Positions 14,809 to 22,692 are shown, counted from the first letter of the stretch. The stretch: 31,705 nucleotides of DNA from ANME-2 cluster archaeon (GCA_023544495.1 JAMJFV010000006.1:1-31705), one strand, 5' to 3'. A program made the numbers and translations. Notes: generated from the sequence alone by a model not told the origin.

Positions 14809-16770
14809 TTAGCTATAGTAATTATTATGTTTCACAACATTTTCTATCTCTTTCACAGCTTCAGGATTTGCCAGTGTTGAGATATCGCCCACTTCTTGAG
14901 AAATGAGGGCTGAGCGCACTACACGTCGCATGATCTTGCCGCTTCGGGTCTTGGGAAGGTCATTGACGAAATAAATGATGTCGGGCCTGGCTATCTTGCC
15001 TATCTCTTCTCCCACATGGTTGCGAAGAGTATTCCTCAGTTCATCTCCTGACTCAACACCCATTCGTAACACCACAAAAGCTGCAATGCTCTCGCCCTTG
15101 ATGTCGTCGGGCCGGCCTATCACAGCAGCTTCACTCACTGATGAATGACTGACCAGGGCTGATTCTATCTCGGAATTTCCTATCCTGTGCCCGGATACAT
15201 TGAGCACGTCGTCTCCCCTGCCCTGTACCCAGAAATAGCCGTCACTATCTACCCTGGCAATGTCGCCTGTTAAGAAATCACCATTTTTGTTCCAATAATG
15301 TTGGGCATACCGTTCGGATTCGTTATACAGGGTACGCAGCATGGACGGCCAGGGTGATGTAAGTACCAGACTGCCCCCTTTATTCACTACGAATCTGCCT
15401 TCAGGGTCATGCACTTCGGCGTTAAAACCGGGCAATGGTCGTGTAGCAGAACCGGGTTTTAATGACATAATTGGCAGTGGTGATATGACGAAGCACCCGG
15501 TCTCGGTTTGCCACCACGTGTCCATGATGGGACATCGACTTTTACCGATATTTTCATAGTACCACATCCAGGCTTCCGGATTAATGGGTTCTCCCACAGT
15601 GCCCAGCAACCGCAGGCTGCTCATGTCGTCTTTTTTGGCCCATTCATCGCCGAAGCGCATATGCATCCTGATGGATGTTGGGGAGGTATAGAACACGGTA
15701 ATGCCGTGGCGGGCTATCATTTCCCATAGCCGGTTCGGCTCAGGATGGGCAGGGGCTCCTTCATAGAGTACAGAAGTGACGCCCAGCATGAGCGGTCCAT
15801 ATACAATGTAACTGTGACCTGTGATCCAGCCGATATCGGCGGAACACCACCACACGTCCCCGGGTTTGAGGTCGAACACCCATTTGAGGGTGAGGGCTAG
15901 ACCTACCGAATAGGTGTGCACGTGTACCACACCTTTGGGTTTCCCTGTGGTGCCCGAGGTATACAGGATAAAGAGGGGGTCTTCAGAGTCCATTATCTCT
16001 GTTTCGCATTCGTGAGGCTGGTCAGCGACCAGGTCATGCCACCATATATCCCGTTTACGCATGGGTACATCGTACTGTGCCCATTGATAACAAATGGTAT
16101 GTTCAATGCCACTATCCTTGACGGCTTCATCGGCCAGCACTTTAAGGTTGATGACCTTTCCCTTTCTCCAGAATGCATCTGCGGTGATGAGGACCTTCGC
16201 GCCCGAATCCTGTATCCTGTCATGCAGTGCCCGGGAGCTGAAACCAGAGAATACCACGCTATGTACGGCGCCTATCCGGGCGCAGGCGAGCATGGCTATG
16301 GGCAGGGCTGGTATCATGGGCATGTAGAGGGCCACCCGGTCACCTTTGCCCACTCCCAGGCGTTTCAAACCGTTGGCCAGCCGGTTGACCTCGTTATACA
16401 CATCGCGGTACGTGAGTTCGGTAACGTTACCCTGTTCTGATTCAAAGATGTAAGCCACTTTGTGTTCGGTGGGTGTTCCAATGTGGCGGTCCAGGGCATC
16501 ATGGACGATATTGTACTTACCTTTGGTGAACCAGTGATAGAAAGGGGCGTCGGACCTATCCAGTACTTTGTCGTAGGGGCTGTACCATGTCAGTAGGTCT
16601 TTTTCCACTTCTCCCCAGAACCATTCTATGTCCTTACTGCGCTGGTAGAGATTTTCAATGTCCGGTATGTCATGTGCATCCATCCACTGTTTGACATTGC
16701 TGTTCTCAACGATCTCTTTGGAGGGGTAGAACGTTCGTTTTTCCCCGAGTAGTACATCTACGTTTGACAT
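14809..16770 (-). CDS. acs: Acetyl-CoA synthetase, AMP-forming
   Basis: About 653 residues, full length. It activates acetate with ATP and CoA to acetyl-CoA via acetyl-AMP. Seen: the P-loop-like YTSGTTGKPKGVVH at about 270, MDTWWQTETGCFVISPLP, the hinge VQGRGDDVLNVSGHRIG, and the C-terminal LPKTRSGKIMRR with the lysine needed for adenylation and often controlled by acetylation. The ATG at 16770 follows GGAG by about 8 bases, and the TTG at 16776 is unlikely. In a Methanosarcinales-like cell this could serve acetate use, or it could run in connection with acetate released by ADP-forming enzymes. Propionyl-CoA synthetase activity is possible but the motifs favour Acs. Confidence 0.94.
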   Translation of the reverse strand: MSNVDVLLGEKRTFYPSKEIVENSNVKQWMDAHDIPDIENLYQRSKDIEWFWGEVEKDLLTWYSPYDKVLDRSDAPFYHWFTKGKYNIVHDALDRHIGTPTEHKVAYIFESEQGNVTELTYRDVYNEVNRLANGLKRLGVGKGDRVALYMPMIPALPIAMLACARIGAVHSVVFSGFSSRALHDRIQDSGAKVLITADAFWRKGKVINLKVLADEAVKDSGIEHTICYQWAQYDVPMRKRDIWWHDLVADQPHECETEIMDSEDPLFILYTSGTTGKPKGVVHVHTYSVGLALTLKWVFDLKPGDVWWCSADIGWITGHSYIVYGPLMLGVTSVLYEGAPAHPEPNRLWEMIARHGITVFYTSPTSIRMHMRFGDEWAKKDDMSSLRLLGTVGEPINPEAWMWYYENIGKSRCPIMDTWWQTETGCFVISPLPIMSLKPGSATRPLPGFNAEVHDPEGRFVVNKGGSLVLTSPWPSMLRTLYNESERYAQHYWNKNGDFLTGDIARVDSDGYFWVQGRGDDVLNVSGHRIGNSEIESALVSHSSVSEAAVIGRPDDIKGESIAAFVVLRMGVESGDELRNTLRNHVGEEIGKIARPDIIYFVNDLPKTRSGKIMRRVVRSALISQEVGDISTLANPEAVKEIENVVKHNNYYS

Positions 16771-17091
16771 TTTCAATTCTCCGCTTTCGTTATAATAATA
16801 TTGATTTCGTGGTTGGCAGGATAAACATTTCTGATGTGAGGGAAGTAAGATACATGGGAAATCTCATTATTCATTGCATGTTGGTGGTCCAATACTGTAT
16901 CATGGAACTTTGCCACTCCAGGATATATCACATATATTTATGTATAATAAATTCTCATATAATATGTACCTGTTCTCATGCTTACAGGTATCTGCAAACA
17001 TGGGAAGGGGTAACACCTTGGATATAATGCTCGTCACGGCAATTATTGCTGCTTGACGGGAAGAAATACAAAATATAAGAGGTAGAATGAA
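16771..17091. other. Intergenic region with acs promoter and structured leader of a small ORF
   Basis: No convincing gene. On the minus strand an AT-rich ATATTATTATAAC (about 16788-16802) precedes acs as its TATA region. On the plus strand ATATATTTATGTATAATAA (about 16932-16950) may promote a transcript of about 120 leader bases, ending at the small ORF at 17092 and carrying the hairpin at 17032-17058. A 60-codon frame through 16874-17056 has no ribosome-binding site and no family character. Confidence 0.45.
17032..17058 (+). promoter_or_regulatory. Nested hairpin in the leader of the 30-aa ORF
   Basis: CGTCA (17032-17036) pairs with TGACG (17054-17058), and inside it GCAAT-T-ATTGC (17039-17049) is itself palindromic. 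The structure ends 23 bases before the strong Shine-Dalgarno and could shape translation or RNA stability. No known riboswitch class is recognised. Confidence 0.35.
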
Positions 17092-17184
17092 ATGGCAGAC
17101 AAAGTCTCAAAAGAAGAAACAGATAGATTGAAGAAATTCAATGAACAGCTCAGAGCAAGAAAAGCTCCTCAACCAAAGAAATAG
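17092..17184 (+). CDS. Small Lys/Glu-rich 30-aa protein
   Basis: An ATG with a strong GAGGT ribosome-binding site 8 bases upstream starts a 30-codon frame ending in TAG. It encodes a highly charged peptide, MADKVSKEETDRLKKFNEQL at the start and ARKAPQPKK at the end, predicted as one amphipathic helix with a basic proline-containing tail. The use of codons is even and the coding sense is convincing because no rare or repetitive composition explains it. It has its own probable leader and a T-run terminator about 100 bp downstream (17287-17307). I do not recognise a family; a nucleic-acid or protein-binding micropeptide would be a guess. Confidence 0.55.
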   Translation: MADKVSKEETDRLKKFNEQLRARKAPQPKK

Positions 17185-17624
17185 ACCACAATCCAACCGC
17201 ATAAATGGATTTATCAGGGTTGAAAATTAGAGTCCTGTATCGCCATAGCTAATATCAGCTAAAGCTTTGGTATGGTTAATTGGCTCTTTTTTTCAACACT
17301 TTTTTTTAGATGTGCTCCTGATTGGAATCATTTTCCCCACCCGGGATCATGGTCAGGATGATGTACCGGCAATTCAATCACATCTGGCAACATCGTGGCC
17401 CTTTTACACGTTACTCAATGTACTCCTGACCTGGTAAATTAAGACCCAGGAAAGGCCACTTAGTAATGAACACAAATGCTCGTCTTTAAAATTTCCAGAC
17501 AAATATAAATACTTGCATAACTTCAAGGATAATCTGTTAATTGTAAAAAGCTGGTATTTATTATCTATCTCGATTGCGGATATGACCAAAACAGTACAGC
17601 AGGAACCGGATTTTTTTTGTGATA
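17185..17624 (+). other. Intergenic region before the Hyf-like remnant
   Basis: Apart from the T-run terminator, this 440-bp stretch has no gene I can support. A TATA-like AAATATAAATACTT at about 17502-17515 could be the old promoter of the Hyf-like operon, giving a leader of roughly 90 bases. Open frames here have no Shine-Dalgarno. Confidence 0.4.
17287..17307 (+). terminator. Double poly-T terminator after the small ORF
   Basis: Runs of seven T (17287-17293) and eight T (17300-17307) lie 102 bp after the small ORF. The 3' part of the transcript (17230-17286) contains repeated AGCT words that could pair weakly. Confidence 0.5.
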
Positions 17625-18125
17625 ATGATGTCTACATATCTGTTCTTTGGAATCATACTCATATATCTTGCAGGTGCAGCCCTGTCCATTATCCTGCATA
17701 AAAAAGATCGTATCTGCATGTATGCATCATTCGTAAGCTCAATCATCGCATCCATTCTCGGGACGGTTTTTTCATTATCAATAATATTCAAAAGTGATGT
17801 TTCTTTTGAATTGCCGGGGACATCACTGATACATTTCGGTTTTTTCATAGATAAGCTGTCCGCATTTTTCATACTGGTGATATCCATTACTGTTTTTGCA
17901 GTTTCCATCTATTCCCTTGGTTATGTAAAGGAATATTTTGGTAAAAAAAATATCGGATACCTTGGTTTTCTGAACAATACATTCGTCCTGTCAATGATCC
18001 TGGTAACTGCCAGCGCTAACGCCCTCTTTTTCCTGATCGCCTGGGAATTGATGTCAGTACTATCTTATTTCCTCGTCATATATGACAGTGATAACCCGCA
18101 AACAAGGAACGCCGGTCTGATCTAG
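17625..18125 (+). pseudogene. HyfB/MrpD-like antiporter subunit, N-terminal remnant
   Basis: About 165 residues remain of a subunit normally about 600-670 residues long. They form the N-terminal membrane part of a hydrogenase-4 component B / NuoL-type proton-pumping subunit: a first membrane helix (YLFFGIILIYLAGAALSII), FGFFIDKLSAFFILVISITV, the loop SIYSLGYVKEYFG, and the helix NALFFLIAWELMSVLSYFLV. The frame stops at TAG (18123-18125) just after RNAGLI, where homologues continue into the next helix. The following bases read as the middle of the large subunit in another frame, so the rest of hyfB and the genes after it have been deleted. ATG 17625 or 17628 is the likely start. Confidence 0.85.
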
Positions 18126-18978
18126 TGGCTTTTTGTCAGGCCATAGAAAAGCTGGCAGGTATTGAGGTTCCGTCCCGTGCGGAATATATACGGACGATAT
18201 TGCTGGAGCTTGAGAGACTGTATAATCACCTTGGAGATATTGCAGGGATCGCTACTGATGTGGCCTTTGCAGCCGGTGCAGCTCATGCCAATAAACTGAA
18301 AGAAGATGTCATGCGATTGAACGAGGTTGTTACGGGAAGCAGGCTGTTAAGAGGCATGAACGCCATCGGAGGTGTGAGACGGGATATCGGTCATAAGAAA
18401 GATGAAATCCTGTCTGAACTCTCATCACTGAATAATCATTTCCGGGAGCTCAGATGCTGCTGGTAACATCTTCTGTGCTGGAGAGGATAGAAACCACAGG
18501 GCGCATCAGTAATGATACGGCAAAAGCATTGCACGTGGTGGGTCCCGCAGGACGTGCATCAGGAATAGACAGGGATACACGGCGTGATCATCCGTATGCA
18601 GCGTATCAAGACCTTGATTTCAACGTGCCGGTGTGTAATGACGGAGATGTGTATGCACGGACACGGATACGCTCACACGAGGTTGTTGAATCTATCAGTA
18701 TAATAGAGCAGGCACTTGCATCTTTGCCAGCAGGCGATATTGATGCCTGGGTAAAGCATGTCCCTGATGGGTATGCATTCGGATATACTGAAGCACCCCG
18801 GGGAGAGAACCTGTACTGGGTGATGGTAAGGGACGGGAGGATCGAGAGATGTAAGGTACGTGATCCTTCATTCTGCAACTGGCTTTCAATAGAATATGCT
18901 GTGCTTGATAATATCGTGCCGGACTTTCCTATTATTAACAAGAGCCTGAGCCTGTCCTATTCTGGCAATGATCTGTAG
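18126..18978 (+). pseudogene. Hydrogenase-4/NuoCD-like large subunit, 5'-truncated and frameshifted
   Basis: This is the C-terminal part of the catalytic-type large subunit (HyfG/HycE/NuoD family). It begins abruptly inside the protein at AFCQAIEKLAGIEVPSRAEY, continuing with YIRTILLELERLYNHLGDIAG, then meets a frameshift near 18450 (FRELRCCW then stop). The reading resumes one frame over at LLVTSSVLERIETTGRIS and runs to NKSLSLSYSGNDL at 18978; loss of one base at 18445-18455 would explain it. The N-terminal NuoC-like part and the first metal-ligand cysteines are missing. The C-terminal segment reads DPSFCNW rather than the DPC..C pair of true NiFe sites, so the ancestor was probably not a hydrogenase. 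It ends in TAG. Confidence 0.85.
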
Positions 18979-18986
18979 GTGATACT

Positions 18987-19325
18987 ATGCTAAAAATCCT
19001 AGAAATGACCCTGAAAACGGGAATCCAGACCACCAAATATCCACAAGAACCGGATATTGCCCCGTTAGATTTTCGCGGAAAACCGGAAATTTTCCCAGAT
19101 AGCTGTACGTTTTGCGGGAATTGTGTAGCAGTCTGTCCATCCAACGTGATACGTATCAAAGAAGATAATGGAGAAATGGTGCTCGTATTATCATACTGTG
19201 GATGTATATTCTGTGGCCGATGTGATGAGGTTTGTTCAGGTGGTGCCATTAAACTGACACAGGAATATGAAATGGCTTCCAGGACCAAAGATGACCTGTA
19301 TTGCATTATCAGGAGGAAAGTATGA
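18987..19325 (+). CDS. Two-[4Fe-4S] ferredoxin-like subunit (HyfH/HycF/NuoI-like)
   Basis: A 112-residue protein with two complete cluster motifs: CTFCGNCVAVCP (about 33-44) and CIFCGRCDEVCS (about 71-82), the second with Ser where Pro is usual. Position between the large subunit and the NuoB-like subunit identifies it as the electron-relay subunit of the same membrane complex. It is intact and starts 8 bp after the broken large subunit (GTGATACT precedes ATG 18987). The stop overlaps the next gene by 4 bp. Since its membrane and catalytic partners are destroyed here, it may be useless, may pair with paralogues elsewhere, or the upstream damage may be an assembly error. Confidence 0.85.
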   Translation: MLKILEMTLKTGIQTTKYPQEPDIAPLDFRGKPEIFPDSCTFCGNCVAVCPSNVIRIKEDNGEMVLVLSYCGCIFCGRCDEVCSGGAIKLTQEYEMASRTKDDLYCIIRRKV

Positions 19326-19810
19326 CAATTGAAGATGAGGTCCATATCATGGGACAGCAGTTACACTCCAGGATAACCAGGATCTTCGGCCGCTCGCTGC
19401 ATATACGTGAAGTGGATGCAGGTTCCTGCAATGGCTGCGAAGTGGAAGTGAACTCACTCTCGAATCCCATCTACGATATTGAGCGGTTCGGTGTACATAT
19501 CGTGGCTTCCCCACGCCATGCAGATATGCTGCTGGTCACCGGTCCTGTTACAAGGAACATGGAACTTGCCCTCCTCAAGACCTATAATGCCACCCCATCA
19601 CCGAAACTGGTGGCAGCCATGGGGTCATGTGCATGCAGTGGCGGGATATTTGGTGATACGTATGCAAGCGGTGGTGGTGTTGACAGGGTATTGCCAGTGG
19701 ACATATATATCCCGGGCTGTCCCCCGAGGCCCCAGGCAGTGATTTTCGGCCTAATGATGGCAATGAATACATTCGAGCAGAAGATCAGGAGAACTGAGGT
19801 AGTAGCATGA
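19322..19810 (+). CDS. NuoB/HyfI-like [4Fe-4S] small subunit
   Basis: About 162 residues. It is the small subunit that holds the cluster next to the large-subunit active site in group 4 hydrogenases and complex I. All cysteine ligands are present: GSCNGCE (about 36-42), GSCACSGG (about 101-108) and PGCPPRP (about 131-137). The start at ATG 19322 is set by a perfect AGGAGG five bases upstream; the longer frame from 19301 lies inside the ferredoxin gene. It overlaps the ferredoxin stop and the UspA start by ATGA. Unlike the large subunit upstream it shows no damage. Confidence 0.9.
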   Translation: MTIEDEVHIMGQQLHSRITRIFGRSLHIREVDAGSCNGCEVEVNSLSNPIYDIERFGVHIVASPRHADMLLVTGPVTRNMELALLKTYNATPSPKLVAAMGSCACSGGIFGDTYASGGGVDRVLPVDIYIPGCPPRPQAVIFGLMMAMNTFEQKIRRTEVVA

Positions 19811-20241
19811 CGAAATACGAGATATTAATGGCGACAGACGGCTCGGTATGGGGCAAGAAAGCTGAGATAGCGGCCATGAAGATCGCCAGGTCCTACGATA
19901 TCCGCATTGCAGCTATCTACGTGGCCGTGGCCAGGAAGGACTCGGTCAGGGAAGAGCTGGTGGCAAAAGGGGAGGAAGTACTCAAACGTGTTGTTGAGAT
20001 TGGGGAGGAGATGGGGATCGAAGTGCACAAGATCCTGGTCGGGGTCAGCATACAGAGGATGCCGAAGAAAGGACAATGTGCAGAATCCATAGCCAGGGCC
20101 ATTCTGGACGCTGCCGACCAGTACAGGGTCCATACCATTGTCATGGGCAGCAAAGGTGAGAGCGAGTTCGACCATGAGATGGGTAGCGTGGCACTGGAAG
20201 TGGTCAGGAAGGCGAGGTGCACCGTGCTGGTTGCACGATAA
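19807..20241 (+). CDS. Universal stress protein (UspA family)
   Basis: A 144-residue single-domain Usp. Seen: the N-terminal strand and nucleotide loop ILMATDGSVWGKKA, the central VHKILVGVSI, and the C-terminal ATP-binding pattern MGSKGESEFDHEMGSVALEV with a closing VLVAR strand. The G-x2-G-x9-G-S spacing is approximately kept, so ATP binding is likely. It overlaps the NuoB-like stop by 4 bp, which makes it the last gene of the Hyf-like operon; an Usp in that position suggests a regulatory or stress-linked partner of the complex. This is inferred from position only. Confidence 0.88.
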   Translation: MTKYEILMATDGSVWGKKAEIAAMKIARSYDIRIAAIYVAVARKDSVREELVAKGEEVLKRVVEIGEEMGIEVHKILVGVSIQRMPKKGQCAESIARAILDAADQYRVHTIVMGSKGESEFDHEMGSVALEVVRKARCTVLVAR

Positions 20242-20421
20242 TCCTCCAACCTACTGGCGGATGGCTAGCGAAGCAGTACACCGGAAGAACAGGGATTCGA
20301 CTCTGCCAAAATGGCAGAAGCAGTGAACTGCGTGAAACAAGACCATTAATCGACCTTATTTCCACAAAATTCTCTCGTACCATAATGTATTTCAGTATAC
20401 GAGCACCCTATAAAAAAAAAT

Positions 20422-20438
20422 GGAGGGAATTTCCCTCC
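20422..20438 (-). terminator. Hairpin + T-run terminator of the SdrD-like gene
   Basis: GGAGGGAA-T-TTCCCTCC is a perfect 8-bp inverted repeat. On the minus strand it is followed by a run of nine T (complement of the A-run at about 20412-20420) and lies 12 bp after the stop at 20451, so it reads as a terminator of that gene. Confidence 0.65.
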
Positions 20439-20450
20439 TTAATCCTGATT

Positions 20451-22394
20451 TTACGTACCTTTTTTTACTTTTGTTATTCCTTCTTGTGCAGGGCATTCAT
20501 CTGATAATTCATTATATTGGACCAGGTCATCAACGTTTCCTGACTGTACTGCGGCAATTACTTCTGATGAAGTCAATGGATAGTTGATACTTGGGTGATT
20601 GGCATTCAGAAGTGCAGCGGTTCCATGCCTGGCTACTTTATTTAGACCTCCTCCACGCGCATTCAATGCATTTTCAAGATTAAAGGAACCTTCAAAGTAT
20701 CCAACACTAAAAACATCATTGAAAATATCAGTTGGCGCATAACCTGTTGGGCCCCACGCGTTAAGATGATTCTTCCAATAACCTGGAGTACAACCTGAGA
20801 ATTCGATGGATTCATTAATGTATCCAAAGTCAATGGTACGATCTTCCTGATCGTCAATTGTTAAACATACCCTGGATGGATTGACATTATTATCTATTGA
20901 ACGATCATCACCCACCATAGTCGGGGTCTGGATCATACCAGCAGGTAACGTGCTCTCATCGACCTCTACTGTGTAACAATTAATGCAAAGTCCATCGAAA
21001 AGGTAGAAACCATTACTATCGGTGGTAGTAGTGGCGAGAATTCCACTTTCATTAGATAGATTTACTGTTACACCGGGAATACCAGGTTCACCAGCATCCT
21101 GGATACCATTACCGTTCAGATCATTCCAGACAAAATCACCGATACTACCATTACATACAATTTCAGTAACGTATCCAAAGTCAATGGTACGATCTTCCTG
21201 ATCGTCAATTGTTAAACATACCCTGGATGGATTGACATTATTATCTATTGAACGATCATCACCCACCATAGTCGGGGTCTGGATCATACCAGCAGGTAAC
21301 GTGCTCTCATCGACCTCTACTGTGTAACAATTAATGCAAAGTCCATCGAAAAGGTAGAAACCATTACTATCGGTGGTAGTAGTCGCGAGAATTCCACTTT
21401 CATTAGATAGATTTACTGTTACACCGGGAATACCAGGTTCACCAGCATCCTGGATACCATTACCGTTCAGATCATTCCAGACAAAATCACCGATACTACC
21501 ATTACATACAATTTCAACAGGTACTGAAAGAGCTGTAGCCGTCCATGCAAAGGAAGCAGGTCTGCCACCGATTCCAAGACGGTCTTCAGAGAAAGCCTGT
21601 ACGGTCATTCCGTTTGCTCCCGCAGGAATAGTTATCTGTCTGGTGAGCGTATCCCATTCTTCTCCATCGTTACTGTCAAGGCCGTTATCGATATATTCAA
21701 CACCACCAGTACTATAGGTAATTTTCATTAAACTGGGTCGGAACCCTTCAGTGCTTGTTGTTCCTGAAACACTACTGAAGAACATTGAAATATCAGCAGT
21801 TCGATCACTTACTGCTGGTGCAAATGTGAAGTTTTGGGGAACAGTAGTATCCAATGGAGATGCAAAATTATAATATGCCAGATCGTTCCCATCCTTTATT
21901 TCAATATCTGTTTGCGTAGTTCCATCATCAATTATCACTAAGATTCCGGCTCCATTACTCGCATACGAAAAATTAGCACCCGAAATTGAAAACGTATTCG
22001 AGCCAGTTGTAAAGGAGAGAATGCCTGTTACATCTGCCCGATAACTTGAACTATATACAGAGGAGAAGAATTGTGTTGGTCCTCCGATTAATGTGCCGGT
22101 AATTGGATTACCATCAACTGAAATTTGATCATCTCCTGATGATCCCATTTGTTGACCTTCCCAATATAATAGCACCTGTTTAATGGTTACATTATCAGGG
22201 ACGGTAATTTGAATCGTCCCTGGTTGTGAAATCAAGCCAGTTCCATTTGCAATTATTCCAGTACCTTCTGAAATTACAATTGATGGTGTTCCTAATGATT
22301 CTGTTCCATCTGCAAGAACTACTTGAAAAGACAGTCCCACTAACATTCCAAACACAAGCATAAATCCTAAACATTTACATATATTATATTTCAT
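20451..22394 (-). CDS. Secreted protein with two SdrD-B-like domains and a TPGYWKNH domain
   Basis: About 647 residues. An N-terminal signal peptide (MKYNICKCLGFMLVFGMLVG, cleavage likely after VVLADG or nearby) precedes a large beta-rich domain (about 20-290) with the YWEG and SYRADVTG pattern seen in archaeal surface proteins. Two SdrD-B-like repeats follow at about 294-408 and 410-525, each with a calcium-loop-like DLNGNGIQDAGEPGIPGV and a DFGY end; they are identical in protein sequence. The C-terminus has the CTPGYWKNHLNAWGPTGY domain common in exported proteins. No LPXTG, PEF-CTERM or C-terminal membrane anchor is visible. The start at ATG 22394 follows GGGGGA. Probably an extracellular or cell-surface adhesin-like protein; the ligand is unknown. 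Confidence 0.8.
   Translation of the reverse strand: MKYNICKCLGFMLVFGMLVGLSFQVVLADGTESLGTPSIVISEGTGIIANGTGLISQPGTIQITVPDNVTIKQVLLYWEGQQMGSSGDDQISVDGNPITGTLIGGPTQFFSSVYSSSYRADVTGILSFTTGSNTFSISGANFSYASNGAGILVIIDDGTTQTDIEIKDGNDLAYYNFASPLDTTVPQNFTFAPAVSDRTADISMFFSSVSGTTSTEGFRPSLMKITYSTGGVEYIDNGLDSNDGEEWDTLTRQITIPAGANGMTVQAFSEDRLGIGGRPASFAWTATALSVPVEIVCNGSIGDFVWNDLNGNGIQDAGEPGIPGVTVNLSNESGILATTTTDSNGFYLFDGLCINCYTVEVDESTLPAGMIQTPTMVGDDRSIDNNVNPSRVCLTIDDQEDRTIDFGYVTEIVCNGSIGDFVWNDLNGNGIQDAGEPGIPGVTVNLSNESGILATTTTDSNGFYLFDGLCINCYTVEVDESTLPAGMIQTPTMVGDDRSIDNNVNPSRVCLTIDDQEDRTIDFGYINESIEFSGCTPGYWKNHLNAWGPTGYAPTDIFNDVFSVGYFEGSFNLENALNARGGGLNKVARHGTAALLNANHPSINYPLTSSEVIAAVQSGNVDDLVQYNELSDECPAQEGITKVKKGT
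20820..21165 (-). repeat. Direct repeat copy 2 (346 bp) within the SdrD-like gene
   Basis: Compared with 21171-21516 at an offset of 351 bp, I find one difference over 346 bases (G at 21033 against C at 21384). It encodes the second SdrD-B-like domain. Confidence 0.95.
21171..21516 (-). repeat. Direct repeat copy 1 (346 bp) within the SdrD-like gene
   Basis: The partner of 20820-21165; the single difference is a silent third-position change in an alanine codon. The unit is 117 codons, so gain or loss of units keeps the frame. Confidence 0.95.
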
Positions 22395-22561
22395 ACTAAA
22401 GTCCCCCAATATTATTTGAAGAATTGTGAATAATTTGAAATTATCTAAGGGTAATGATAATTCTTCAAATTAATCTATTCCCATTATCATATTCTATGTT
22501 CATACATATTAATTTTACGAAAAAATGTGACCGTTACATTACATGTTGGTGCTTTCAAATT

Positions 22562-22624
22562 AACCGCAGATGGACGCCGATGAACGCGGATAAGCTGCCT
22601 GAAAATCTGCATTTATCTGCGGTT
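22562..22624. repeat. Inverted-repeat element with internal ~10-bp periodic motif
   Basis: AACCGCAGAT (22562-22571) is the exact reverse complement of ATCTGCGGTT (22615-22624). Inside the left part, CGCAGATGGA, CGCCGATGAA and CGCGGATAAG form three degenerate 10-bp repeats. This kind of CGCAGAT-rich sequence is familiar to me as a dispersed intergenic repeat in prokaryotic genomes. No ORF is inside. Confidence 0.6.
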
Positions 22625-22692
22625 TTATTATATTCACCAACACGAATTGAAACGGTCTCGAAAAAATGATGTATCGCAAATTTTGGATTGAA

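Noticed and set aside
16874..17056. 60-codon frame upstream of the small ORF
   Set aside because: No ribosome-binding site, no family character, and it covers the promoter and hairpin region.
18123..18125. TAG at the end of the HyfB remnant as another possible pyrrolysine codon
   Set aside because: Reading on gives no HyfB sequence and soon meets another TAG; the downstream bases encode the large subunit in another frame, so this is a deletion junction.
20265..20330. tRNA-like segment (GGGATTCGACTCTGCC)
   Set aside because: It resembles a T-arm only superficially; no acceptor stem, D-arm or anticodon stem can be drawn around it.
20820..21516. Tandem repeats considered as a CRISPR or mobile element
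   Set aside because: The two units are in-frame protein domains of 117 codons with no spacers and no ends of a transposable element.
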